From positions 1 through 14,211 of the forward strand of contig CAUBUJ010000029.1 of the NCBI GenBank assembly GCA_958439155.1: DNA of 14,211 bases, in the 5' to 3' direction. This DNA comes from an uncultured Veillonellaceae bacterium (GTDB taxonomy: Bacteria > Bacillota > Negativicutes > Veillonellales > Dialisteraceae). The notes beneath the pieces were generated by a model. It was not told where the DNA came from. It searched no databases and saw only the letters and a list, made by a program, of their open reading frames with translations. The translations under genes were made by a program, and so were the position numbers. Shown piece by piece: positions 1 through 7,030 of the stretch (positions are counted from its first letter, which is position 1; every line of letters begins with the position of its first letter).

Positions 1-235
1 GGATCAGTTCTTCCAGAAGCTCATCCCGCTCAATGCCGGAAATGATTTTCCGCGCATCATGACGGCTCGTAATATAAGTGGGCTCTCCGGAAAGAAGATA
101 CCCTACGAGCTGGGCGGTGGGATTGTGTCCCGCTTCCTTCAGCGCGCTGTACACCAGCTGCAGGGTCAGAGCTGCCCTCTTATTTTCCCCTGCATCCGTC
201 TTGCCGAATAAAATTGTTTCGTCAGAGACTGCCAT
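1..235 (-). CDS. ireB: IreB-family regulatory phosphoprotein (UPF0297), 3' end cut off by window
   Basis: Translating down from ATG at 235-233 gives 78 codons without a stop before the window edge, so the C-terminal end is missing. The protein starts MAVSDETILFGKTDAGENK and contains QLVGYLLSGEPTYITS (about residues 42-57) and the end motif IERDELLEELI, which are hallmarks of the small (about 85-90 aa) IreB/YrzL family. In Enterococcus, IreB is a target of the PASTA kinase IreK with phosphorylated threonines near the N-terminus; here Ser4 and Thr7 occupy the equivalent places by eye. The start has a strong ribosome site (AAGGAGG) that overlaps the alaS stop codon, so the gene is almost certainly co-transcribed with and perhaps translationally linked to alaS. 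The alaS-ireB-ruvX order is common in Firmicutes; ruvX would be expected further left. The family assignment is firm; the kinase link is known only from relatives. Confidence 0.93.
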   Translation of the reverse strand, partial: MAVSDETILFGKTDAGENKRAALTLQLVYSALKEAGHNPTAQLVGYLLSGEPTYITSRHDARKIISGIERDELLEELI

Positions 236-248
236 AGGCCGTTCCTCC

Positions 249-2855
249 TTATCCAATCATCTCTCCAATGGACTTGACCCCTGCCTCGACCGCTTCGCCG
301 AGTTTGGACGGATCTTTCCCGCCGGCCTGCGCCATGCCGGGTTTTCCGCCGCCGCCTCCGCCGCAGATGCGGGCTGCCTGGGAAATGACCTTTCCCATAT
401 GAACGCCTGCCTTCACCGCTTCTTTGGAAGCCATGGCGACCAGATTCACCTTGCCGCCTACAGCCGCGCCGAGAATGAATGCGGCACCTGGCTCTTTCGC
501 TTTCACCAGGTCCGCAGCGTTCCGGAGTTCTTCCATGGAATCTGCTTTAACGACCGCGCCGAAATAGGCGATGCCATTCTTTTCTTTTCTGCTCTTCAAA
601 ATTTCATCGAGGGCGCCCTTGGTCTGTTCCTGCTTGAGCCGCGCCGTTTCATTTTCCGCCGCTTTGAGAGCCGCCAGTGTCTTTTCTATCTTTTCAGACA
701 GGTCCTCCGGTTTGCACTTCAGCAAAGCAGCCGCGCCGGCCAGCCGTTTTCTTTCTTCCACTGTCGACTGGTAAGCCGCTTCCCCTGTTACCGCTTCTAT
801 GCGGCGCACGCCGGATCCGATACCGCCTTCGCTGACAATCCGGAAGAGTCCCAGTTCCCCTGTATTTTTTACATGAGATCCGCCGCAGAGCTCCCTGCTG
901 AAATCATCAATGGATACGACCCGGACGATATGGCCGTACTTTTCTCCAAAGAGAGCCATCGCCCCGGATTTCTTCGCTTCTTCCAGCGGCATTTCCTCAA
1001 AAGAAAGAGGGATGCCCTTCTGGATTTCTTCATTCACCAGGGCTTCCACCTGTCCGATCTGGCCGGCGGTGAGTGCCTCCGGCCATGTGAAGTCAAAGCG
1101 CAGCCGGTCAGGAAGTACAAGGGATCCTGCCTGATTGACCGTCTTTCCAAGCACTTTTTTCAGTGCCGCCTGGAGGAGATGGGTCCCTGTATGGTTCCGC
1201 GCCAACGCTTCCCGGCGCTTTCTGTCTACGAGGGCCTCCACTGTTTCACCGGCGGAAATGGTGCCTTCTGCCACGGTGCCGATCAGGTAGGCAATGCCGT
1301 CAGGAAGTTTTTTTGCCGTTTCTACAGACAGAACGCCTTCCCTGCCGGTCAGTTTTCCGCTGTCGCCGATCTGGCCGCCCCCTTCCGCATGGAACGGATT
1401 GTTGCTGAGCACCACGGTGACTTCTTCTCCGTCATGGGCGGTATCGACTGCCTTTCCTGCCTTGCCGAGAAGGAGAATTTTTGTCTTTCCATCCTTGTCA
1501 TCCCGCGTAAGGCTTGCCGCATCCAGTTTCGTCGTATCCGGCGTCGCTACCTTCATGGACACTTTGGCCCGGGCGTTTCTTGCCCGTTCCTTCTGCTCTT
1601 CCATGGAAGCTTCAAAACCTTTTTCATCGATATCCATTCCCTGTTCATGGGCGATTTCTTCTGTCAGTTCCCACGGGAAACCGTAGGTATCATACAGTTT
1701 AAATACATCTTTCCCGGGAAGAACTTTGCCCTGCTTCTTTTTCAGATCTTCCAGCATTTCCGAAAGGAGATCAGTGCCTGCATTGAGGGTATTCTGGAAG
1801 CGTGCTTCTTCCGTGCCGGCGATTTTTTTGATGAAGTCTTCTTTTTCCACCAGTTCCGGATAGGCCGGCTTCATCATGGCAACGACTTCATCAATCATCT
1901 GGCCGATAAAGGGGCCTTCAATACCAAGAAGCTTGCCATGGCGCACAGCCCGGCGGAGAATCCGGCGGAGCACATAGCCCCGGCCTTCATTGGAAGGAAG
2001 AACGCCGTCAGAAATCAGGTTGGTAATCGCACGGGCATGGTCGGAAATCACCTTCAAGGAAACATCGGTCCCGGCGCCGGCGCCGTAAGACGTATGCGCC
2101 AGACCTGCCGCTCTTTCAATAATGGGGAAGAACAGATCCGTTTCAAAATTGTTCTTTTTATGCTGCAGCACTGCCGCGAGACGTTCCAGACCCGCGCCGG
2201 TATCAATATTCTTCTTCGCCAGGGGCAGGTACGAGCCGTCTTTCTGGCGGTCATACTGGCTGAATACGAGATTCCAGATTTCCAGGAACCGGTCTCCGTC
2301 GCCGCCCATCTGGTTCTCCGGGTCCGTCCCGAATTCCTCTCCCTGGTCATAGAAAATTTCCGAATCCGGTCCGCACGGGCCTTCTCCGATTTCCCAGAAA
2401 TTATCAGACAGCGGATAAATATGATTCTCCGCAATACCGATCATTTTGTGCCAGTAATCATGGGCTTCCTGGTCGTCTGGATAAATGGTGACGTAGAGCT
2501 TTTCCTTATCAAGTTTCAGCACTTCTGTCAAAAATTCCCAGGCCCAGGTAATCGCCTCTTTCTTGAAATAATCACCAAAAGAGAAATTCCCCAGCATTTC
2601 GAAGAATGTATGGTGCCGGGCGGTATGGCCTACATTTTCAATATCGCCGGTGCGGATACATTTCTGGCTGGTGGTCACTCTATGACGGGGCGGTTCCACT
2701 TTGCCGGTAAAAAAGGGCTTCAGCGGCGCCATGCCGGCACCGATCAGAAGCAGACTCGGGTCATTCTGGGGAATCAGAGAATAACTGGGCAGACGCAGAT
2801 GCCCTTTGGATTCAAAAAAAGAAAGATAATTCTCGCGAATGTCATTGCCTTTCAT
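249..2855 (-). CDS. alaS: Alanine--tRNA ligase (AlaRS)
   Basis: Cytoplasmic class II aminoacyl-tRNA synthetase that charges tRNA-Ala with alanine, with an editing domain that removes mischarged Ser or Gly. The 868-residue length is normal for bacteria (about 875). The N-terminal catalytic core shows the family signatures GHTARHHTFFEMLGNFSFGDYF (split here: GHTARHHTFF, residues 76-85, and EMLGNFSFGDYF, 86-97). The editing domain carries the zinc ligand pairs HTGTH (His555, His559) and CGGSH (Cys657, His661). The C-terminal C-Ala domain ends with the glycine-rich stretch GGGGGGKPGMAQAGG. The start ATG at 2855 has GGAGGAGG just upstream. Many Firmicutes aminoacyl-tRNA synthetase genes have a T-box leader; here the likely promoter is only about 50 nt upstream, leaving no room for one. 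It is the first gene of the unit with ireB. Confidence 0.98.
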   Translation of the reverse strand: MKGNDIRENYLSFFESKGHLRLPSYSLIPQNDPSLLLIGAGMAPLKPFFTGKVEPPRHRVTTSQKCIRTGDIENVGHTARHHTFFEMLGNFSFGDYFKKEAITWAWEFLTEVLKLDKEKLYVTIYPDDQEAHDYWHKMIGIAENHIYPLSDNFWEIGEGPCGPDSEIFYDQGEEFGTDPENQMGGDGDRFLEIWNLVFSQYDRQKDGSYLPLAKKNIDTGAGLERLAAVLQHKKNNFETDLFFPIIERAAGLAHTSYGAGAGTDVSLKVISDHARAITNLISDGVLPSNEGRGYVLRRILRRAVRHGKLLGIEGPFIGQMIDEVVAMMKPAYPELVEKEDFIKKIAGTEEARFQNTLNAGTDLLSEMLEDLKKKQGKVLPGKDVFKLYDTYGFPWELTEEIAHEQGMDIDEKGFEASMEEQKERARNARAKVSMKVATPDTTKLDAASLTRDDKDGKTKILLLGKAGKAVDTAHDGEEVTVVLSNNPFHAEGGGQIGDSGKLTGREGVLSVETAKKLPDGIAYLIGTVAEGTISAGETVEALVDRKRREALARNHTGTHLLQAALKKVLGKTVNQAGSLVLPDRLRFDFTWPEALTAGQIGQVEALVNEEIQKGIPLSFEEMPLEEAKKSGAMALFGEKYGHIVRVVSIDDFSRELCGGSHVKNTGELGLFRIVSEGGIGSGVRRIEAVTGEAAYQSTVEERKRLAGAAALLKCKPEDLSEKIEKTLAALKAAENETARLKQEQTKGALDEILKSRKEKNGIAYFGAVVKADSMEELRNAADLVKAKEPGAAFILGAAVGGKVNLVAMASKEAVKAGVHMGKVISQAARICGGGGGGKPGMAQAGGKDPSKLGEAVEAGVKSIGEMIG

Positions 2856-2905
2856 GGCAGTCCTCCTCCATGCTGCAATACAGCATTTTTTCGTATTATT
2901 TGTCT

Positions 2906-2935
2906 ATTATAACACAATAGAACTGGGTGCAGGAA
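2906..2935 (-). promoter_or_regulatory. Probable alaS promoter (extended -10)
   Basis: On the minus strand TATAAT lies at 2911-2906 and is preceded directly by TGT, giving a TGnTATAAT extended -10 element. The -35 region is poor (TTCCTG at 2935-2930, 18-nt spacer), which is typical of extended -10 promoters. Transcription would begin about 45 nt upstream of the alaS ATG. Confidence 0.6.
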
Positions 2936-2978
2936 AATTTGTCCAGCCGCTTTGCCTTACTTCTGTAAAAATTTCCAG

Positions 2979-3005
2979 AAAAAAACGGAATCTGTCACGA
3001 TTCCG
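2979..3005 (-). terminator. Rho-independent terminator after the DUF4321 gene
   Basis: On the minus strand a perfect 7-bp stem CGGAATC / GATTCCG with a 6-nt loop (2986-3005) is followed at once by seven U residues (2985-2979). It lies about 40 nt after the stop of the DUF4321 gene and upstream of the alaS promoter, so it insulates the two units. Confidence 0.85.
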
Positions 3006-3045
3006 CCTGCTTCTTTGGTATGTTGTCTATTTGCAGCGGCGCTGC

Positions 3046-3312
3046 TTAAAAGCGGTGGTAGATCCAGGCTGCCACCAGAATTCCAAGGATGCTGATCAGG
3101 TTGGGGGCGAAACGCACTCCGAAATGGAGTTCCAAAATCGCCAGATTGAGATAAATATCCTGGAAATTAAAGATTTCATACGTCTGTGTCAGGTACGGCA
3201 TAATTCCTGCCAGACTCGCCTGGCTCAACAAATGGCCGATGATGGCGCCGATCAGCGCGCCTGCTGCCAGAAATAAAAGCAGGGATAAAAATCCATGCCC
3301 GCCAATACGCAT
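3046..3312 (-). CDS. DUF4321 domain-containing small membrane protein
   Basis: 88 residues. Two hydrophobic segments are visible: about 8-27 (FLSLLLFLAAGALIGAIIGH) and about 70-85 (NLISILGILVAAWIYH). Between them is the pattern LNLAILELHFGVRFAPNL that resembles the 'L.LGVLTLTFG...K.NLAS' motif of DUF4321 proteins, which are of about this length and widespread in Clostridia and Negativicutes, with no known function. The ATG at 3312 has a modest ribosome site (AAAGG, about 10 nt upstream). It starts 30 nt after the lipoprotein gene and is followed by a terminator, so the two form a small operon. The family call is by pattern memory; an envelope location is inferred from the hydrophobic segments. 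Confidence 0.75.
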   Translation of the reverse strand: MRIGGHGFLSLLLFLAAGALIGAIIGHLLSQASLAGIMPYLTQTYEIFNFQDIYLNLAILELHFGVRFAPNLISILGILVAAWIYHRF

Positions 3313-3342
3313 AATAGTCTGCCTTTCTGAAAGCGCCCGTGA

Positions 3343-3909
3343 TCAGAACGTCGCTTTTCTCACAATATGTCCTTCCACCCGGTCTGTCAGCGCTTTTCCT
3401 ACAGGATCACCGCTGCGGTACTGATAAATGACGCGCCACAACGTTTCTCCCTGCTGGAAAATATATTCTTTCACAGTGAGCGCGTCAGAGCGGCCTTTTT
3501 CTGTGTCGGTAAACTGGAAGGTCAGACGGATCGCTTCCCCTCCATCGAGAGCCACCGTTTCCCTTGATTTCTGGAGACCTGACACATGGCTGTTTTCTGT
3601 CATGAGTGATTCCGCTTTATCGGCGAGAGAATTCATGGTGGCTGTTCCCGCTTTCTCTCCGCTCACCAGGACCTGCATGTACCGATTATGGCCTTCTGCG
3701 TTGACCTTTTCCGCATCCTTCGGAGCGAGATCCGCCATCTGTCCGGCAATTCCCATTTCAAAAGGAACCGCTACGGTGATTGTCTCATTGGCGCAGCTGA
3801 TGCGGTTTTTTCCAAACACAAAATCATCATCCAGACGAGCGCCGCCGCAGCCGGTCATAATGAGGACCGCTCCTGCCAGAGCCATGCCCAAGAGTATATT
3901 TCTTTTCAT
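3343..3909 (-). CDS. Putative lipoprotein of unknown function
   Basis: 188 residues from ATG 3909, chosen because AAGGAG lies 7-8 nt upstream and because it exposes a clear lipoprotein signal: MKRN, then a hydrophobic stretch to LIMTGC, with Cys21 as the lipidated residue (Met at -3 is slightly unusual). The frame is open further upstream to 4092, but that extension has no ribosome site and would bury the signal. The mature part is soluble and mixed alpha/beta in character (segments such as RETVALDGGEAIRLTFQFTD and TLWRVIYQYRSGD suggest beta strands). I do not recognise a family; the layout resembles small lipoproteins that bind or probe envelope components, but no function can be given. Its own promoter lies at 3962-3989, and it is followed by the DUF4321 gene. 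Confidence 0.8.
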   Translation of the reverse strand: MKRNILLGMALAGAVLIMTGCGGARLDDDFVFGKNRISCANETITVAVPFEMGIAGQMADLAPKDAEKVNAEGHNRYMQVLVSGEKAGTATMNSLADKAESLMTENSHVSGLQKSRETVALDGGEAIRLTFQFTDTEKGRSDALTVKEYIFQQGETLWRVIYQYRSGDPVGKALTDRVEGHIVRKATF

Positions 3910-3961
3910 CTTTTCTCCTTCGTTCCGTCCCTCTTTCGGAATGGACCGCCTTGATTTTTTC

Positions 3962-3989
3962 ATTATACCATACCGGCTTTTCTTCACAA
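3962..3989 (-). promoter_or_regulatory. Promoter of the lipoprotein-DUF4321 operon
   Basis: On the minus strand TTGTGA (3989-3984), a 16-nt spacer and TATAAT (3967-3962), the latter preceded by TGG (extended -10). Transcription would begin about 45 nt upstream of the ATG at 3909. Confidence 0.7.
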
Positions 3990-4037
3990 CTACCAGTCCC
4001 TTCTCTGCCTCAAAGACAGGGACTGCAGATAAAATAT

Positions 4038-4067
4038 ATTGTATCCCGCAGCGGCGCATTGTACAAT
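4038..4067. promoter_or_regulatory. Near-symmetric divergent promoter candidate between the lipoprotein and tmcAL genes
   Basis: Plus strand: TTGTAT (4039-4044), 17-nt spacer, TACAAT (4062-4067). Minus strand over the same DNA: TTGTAC (4066-4061), 17-nt spacer, TACAAT (4043-4038). Each -35-like box is the complement of the opposite -10-like box. The right box sits in the 10-bp palindrome ATTGTACAAT (4058-4067). The -35 matches are weak (3 of 6) and the -10 boxes are 5 of 6, so either direction could be real; plus-strand transcription would start about 108 nt before tmcAL. It is the only promoter-like signal I find for tmcAL. Confidence 0.4.
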
Positions 4068-4100
4068 ACATGCATTCCATCAAAGCCGGCACTTTTGCCG

Positions 4101-4135
4101 GGCCGCGGGAAAAGCGCGGATGCGCTCCTGCGGCC
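4101..4135 (+). other. GC-rich stem-loop in the tmcAL leader
   Basis: Outer stem GGCCGC (4101-4106) with GCGGCC (4130-4135) encloses an inner stem AGCGC-GGAT-GCGCT (4113-4126), leaving an asymmetric internal loop. A smaller CCGGC/GCCGG hairpin lies just upstream (about 4086-4100). It is followed by an A/T-rich stretch but not directly by a U-run, so it is not a standard terminator. It may stabilise or regulate the leader, or mean nothing. Confidence 0.4.
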
Positions 4136-4181
4136 GAAAATGAATTTTATTTTTATCCAATCAAATTGACAAGGAGACTTT

Positions 4182-5342
4182 ATGTATATCGGGATTGTCG
4201 CGGAATGGAATCCTTTCCATGAAGGCCACGCCTTTCTGCTGCGCAGGCTCCGCGGTTCTTACGGCGATGTGCCCATCGCTTCGGTGCAGAGCGGCGCCTT
4301 TGTGCAGCGGGGGGAGCCAGCGCTCTTTGATAAGTGGAGCCGCGCTGTCTGGTCGGTCCAGGCAGGTGTGGATCTGGCAGTAGAACTTCCTGCGGTATGC
4401 GTACTCCAGAGCGCGGACCGCTTTGCCGCCGCCGGCGCCCAGCTCGCGGCGGACCTGGGATGCACCCACCTTGCTTTTGCTGCGGAATCTCTTTCGGCGG
4501 AAGCGCTCATGGAAATGGCCGCATGGAGCCTTTCTCCCCAATTTTCCGCCCATCTCCGGGAAGCTCTTGACACGGGCATTCCCTATAACAGAGCCGTCAA
4601 TGAAGCGATGGCTCTCCGTTTTCCAGCAGAAAAAGACTCCCTTTCCCGTCCCAACAACCTTCTTGGCATCCAATATGCCCGCACCGTCATGGAAAGACAC
4701 CTGCCTCTGTCCCTGATTACGATCCGAAGGGACCCTTCTCTCTCTCCTGCTTCCGCCACGGTGATCCGGCAAAAGATCAAGGAAGGCGCGCCGCCTCCAT
4801 GGATTCCGGAATCGGAAAAATCTTCTTTGGAGACGCTTCTCTCAGAAGGACGCGTTACAGACTATAACCGGTATGATGACGGGTGTCTTCTTTTTTCAAA
4901 ACTTCTCACGAAAGACGCGCTCTGCCAGTCCGGTCTTTTTTCAGAAGGACTGGAAAACCGCTGGTTTGCCGCGCAAAATTCCGCTTCTTACGAAGAAATG
5001 CTCGCCGCCGTTAAAAGCAGACGTTACCTTCTGAGCCGTCTTCGCCGGATCGGCGCGTCTCTTCTTCTGGGGCAGTGCCATGTCCCTTCCCCTATGAGCC
5101 GCCCCGGCCGGGCGCCTTACGCGCGTCTTCTCGCAATGCGCCGCAGCAGAAGCGCCCTCCTCCGCCAGGCGGCCATCCCTGTGGTGACCCGTTTTGCGAA
5201 GGGAGAGAAGGAACTTCCCCAATATGCCATGTACTTTGATGTGGAAAAACAGGCTTCCCAGGTGCAGTCTTTCTGTTTCAAGAGCGCCCGTGCCCGGACA
5301 GGCGGCATGGATTACTTCCATTCTCCTGTAATTTTGTCATAA
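4182..5342 (+). CDS. tmcAL: tRNA(Met) cytidine acetate ligase TmcAL (YlbM family)
   Basis: TmcAL uses acetate and ATP to form N4-acetylcytidine at the wobble position C34 of elongator tRNA-Met through an acetyl-adenylate, helping it read AUG and not AUA. The N-terminus has the nucleotidyltransferase-type signature GIVAEWNPFHEGH (residues 4-16; HIGH-like FHEGH), followed by family features such as SVQSGAFVQRGEPAL and DKWSRA, the SRPNNLLGIQYA block, and the C-terminal half EGLENR...KSRRYLLSRLRRI typical of YlbM/TmcAL. It ends DYFHSPVILS, like the usual DYTTSP end of family members, so the 386-residue protein appears complete (relatives are about 380-415). The ATG has AAGGAG 8 nt upstream. It is transcribed divergently from the lipoprotein gene; putP follows 145 nt downstream, with hairpins between. 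Confidence 0.93.
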   Translation: MYIGIVAEWNPFHEGHAFLLRRLRGSYGDVPIASVQSGAFVQRGEPALFDKWSRAVWSVQAGVDLAVELPAVCVLQSADRFAAAGAQLAADLGCTHLAFAAESLSAEALMEMAAWSLSPQFSAHLREALDTGIPYNRAVNEAMALRFPAEKDSLSRPNNLLGIQYARTVMERHLPLSLITIRRDPSLSPASATVIRQKIKEGAPPPWIPESEKSSLETLLSEGRVTDYNRYDDGCLLFSKLLTKDALCQSGLFSEGLENRWFAAQNSASYEEMLAAVKSRRYLLSRLRRIGASLLLGQCHVPSPMSRPGRAPYARLLAMRRSRSALLRQAAIPVVTRFAKGEKELPQYAMYFDVEKQASQVQSFCFKSARARTGGMDYFHSPVILS

Positions 5343-5380
5343 AATGGCCGTCAGTCTTTACAAATGGGCCATTCTCTCTT
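5343..5380 (+). terminator. Weak terminator-like hairpin after tmcAL
   Basis: AATGGCC (5343-5349) pairs with GGCCATT (5367-5373), starting directly at the tmcAL stop, followed by the pyrimidine run CTCTCTT rather than a clean U-run. The loop contains the -35 box of the putative putP promoter, so termination of one gene and initiation of the next overlap. Confidence 0.45.
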
Positions 5381-5385
5381 ATGAT
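5357..5385 (+). promoter_or_regulatory. Probable putP promoter
   Basis: TTTACA (5357-5362), 17-nt spacer, TATGAT (5380-5385): 5 of 6 at both boxes with ideal spacing. A second -10-like TATAAT lies at 5393-5398 but lacks a matching -35. Transcription would start near 5392, giving a leader of about 95 nt that includes the hairpin at 5418-5457. Confidence 0.6.
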
Positions 5386-5417
5386 AAAGAAATATAATAA
5401 GACGCTGTGGTGTAATG

Positions 5418-5457
5418 AAGCACTGAAAAATTTCTCTGCAGATCTTTTTCAGTGCTT
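5418..5457 (+). promoter_or_regulatory. Long hairpin in the putP leader (possible attenuator)
   Basis: A perfect 13-bp stem AAGCACTGAAAAA (5418-5430) / TTTTTCAGTGCTT (5445-5457) with a 14-nt loop, followed by TCTTTG. It could act as an intrinsic terminator. Because no promoter fits between it and the putP ribosome site (about 5477-5482), a putP transcript from the proposed promoter must pass through it, which makes it a candidate attenuator rather than simply the tmcAL terminator. Confidence 0.55.
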
Positions 5458-5487
5458 TCTTTGTGCCGGTGTGAACGGAGGTTTTTC

Positions 5488-6975
5488 ATGCAATACAATG
5501 GTGAATGGAGTATTATACTGGCTTTCTGCCTGTACCTTTTGGTCATGATGGCCATCGGCATCTATTATTCAAGGAAGCAGAAGAATTTGTCCCAATACAT
5601 TCTGGGCGACCGGAAACTGGGACCATGGCTTACGTCGATGAGCGCGGAAGCATCTGACATGAGCGGCTGGATGCTCATGGGACTTCCCGGTTTTGCCTAT
5701 CTTCATGGCCTTTCCGCGGTGTGGACCAGCATTGGCCTCATTGCAGGCACCTGGCTGAACTGGGTATTTATTTCCAAGCGTCTTCGGAATTACACGGAAG
5801 TGGCCAGCAACAGCCTGACCATCCCGGACTATCTGTCCAACCGTTTTGAAGATCACAGAAGCGGGCTCCGCTGCATCTGCGCCATCTGCATCATTGTGTT
5901 TTTCATCATTTACACCTCTTCCGGTTTCGTAGCTGCAGGAAAGCTGTTTAATACCATTTTCGGACTTCCTTATATGACGGCGCTTCTAATCGGAGCGGGT
6001 GTGGTCGTTTTCTATACCTTCCTCGGAGGATTCAGTGCCGTATGCTGGACCGATTTCATTCAGGGCACCATGATGTTCTTCACTGTGCTCTATATTCCGA
6101 TCGCCGCTTCTCTCGCACTTGGCGGACCGGCGCCGACTATGGACATTCTCTCCGGCGAAGGGGCCGGATATTTCTCCCTTTTCCCAGAATCTGAAGGAAC
6201 GCTTGCCGCCATTGTCATGTTCATTTCCTCTCTCGGCTGGGGACTTGGTTACTTTGGCCAGCCCCATATTCTGGTCCGGTTTATGGCCATCAGCGACGCG
6301 AAAGAACTGAAAAAATCGACGCGCATCGCCATGGGCTGGGTCGTCATTTCCCTGATGTTCGCCATTGCCATCGGCATTGTAGGCAAAGCCTACCTGCAGA
6401 CGCCTCTGGAAAACGCTGACGCTGAGCGTGTTTTCATTATCATGGCGTCAGATCTGTCCGCGCCGTTCATCACGGGCCTCATCTGGTCCGCGGTTCTCGC
6501 CGCGATCATGAGCACCGCTTCCGCCCAGCTCCTGGTCACCGCCTCTGCTGTATCCCGCGATCTGTACCAGCCTTTTTTCCGGAAACATTCCAGCGAAAAA
6601 GAATTGATCCTGGTGAGCCGTCTGGCGGTACTGCTCGTCACGGTATGCGCGCTCTACCTCGCGTCAGATCCGAACAGCTATATTTTCCAGATCGTTTCCT
6701 ATGCGTGGGCAGGCTTTGGGGCATGTTTCGGGCCGGCTATGCTTCTCTCCCTCTACTGGAAACGGATGACTCTCAAAGGGGCTTATGCGGGCATCATCAC
6801 CGGCGGCCTTGTGGTGCTCATCTGGAAGCAGTTTGAATGGTTCGGCCTGTATGAACTGGTTCCCGGATTTATTCTCTCTACCGCGGCGATCGTTCTCTTC
6901 TCCCTTATAGATAAAGAACCGTCTGCGAAGATTCAAGCAGAATTTGAAGAGGCGGTCCACAGAAGCCGTCATTAA
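5488..6975 (+). CDS. putP: Sodium/proline symporter PutP
   Basis: Inner-membrane Na+-coupled proline importer of the solute:sodium symporter family (SSSF), used for proline as nutrient or osmolyte. The start ATG 5488 has GGAGG upstream; the frame opens 12 codons earlier but without a ribosome site. 495 residues match the usual about 500. Close similarity to E. coli PutP is visible: YILGDRKLGPW (residues 38-47), then SAEASDMSGWMLMGLPG, in which Asp57 and Ser59 stand at the sites of the E. coli Na+-related Asp55 and Ser57; LTIPDYLSNRFED; YTFLGGFSAVCWTDFIQG; and STASAQLLVTASAVSRDLYQ with the Ser-Thr pair that contributes Na+ ligands. About 12-13 hydrophobic segments run through the chain. No putA gene is nearby. 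It ends 5 nt before a strong terminator. Confidence 0.95.
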   Translation: MQYNGEWSIILAFCLYLLVMMAIGIYYSRKQKNLSQYILGDRKLGPWLTSMSAEASDMSGWMLMGLPGFAYLHGLSAVWTSIGLIAGTWLNWVFISKRLRNYTEVASNSLTIPDYLSNRFEDHRSGLRCICAICIIVFFIIYTSSGFVAAGKLFNTIFGLPYMTALLIGAGVVVFYTFLGGFSAVCWTDFIQGTMMFFTVLYIPIAASLALGGPAPTMDILSGEGAGYFSLFPESEGTLAAIVMFISSLGWGLGYFGQPHILVRFMAISDAKELKKSTRIAMGWVVISLMFAIAIGIVGKAYLQTPLENADAERVFIIMASDLSAPFITGLIWSAVLAAIMSTASAQLLVTASAVSRDLYQPFFRKHSSEKELILVSRLAVLLVTVCALYLASDPNSYIFQIVSYAWAGFGACFGPAMLLSLYWKRMTLKGAYAGIITGGLVVLIWKQFEWFGLYELVPGFILSTAAIVLFSLIDKEPSAKIQAEFEEAVHRSRH

Positions 6976-6980
6976 TCAGG

Positions 6981-7030
6981 GCAATCCAAAAGCCTGCGCC
7001 ATACGCGCAGGCTTTTGGATTGCTTTTATT
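6981..7030. terminator. Strong bidirectional terminator between putP and ompH
   Basis: A perfect 19-bp stem (6981-6999 with 7005-7023) and a 5-nt loop CATAC, followed on the plus strand by TTTTATT (7024-7030). Inside it the core AAAAGCCTGCGC / GCGCAGGCTTTT is a standard two-way terminator, so it can also end the converging minus-strand ompH transcript, whose stop codon overlaps its right end (7029-7031). Confidence 0.93.

Noticed and set aside
78..2912. 944-codon open frame on the plus strand opposite alaS
   Set aside because: It mirrors the strongly supported alaS gene; translation is Phe-, Arg- and Cys-rich without domains, as expected from the complement of a biased coding sequence.
2856..2978. 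T-box leader for alaS
   Set aside because: No AGGGTGGNACCGCG-type element, and the promoter lies too close to the start codon.
3910..4092. N-terminal extension of the lipoprotein gene to ATG 4092
   Set aside because: It would span the gene's own promoter, has no ribosome site, and would hide the lipoprotein signal sequence.
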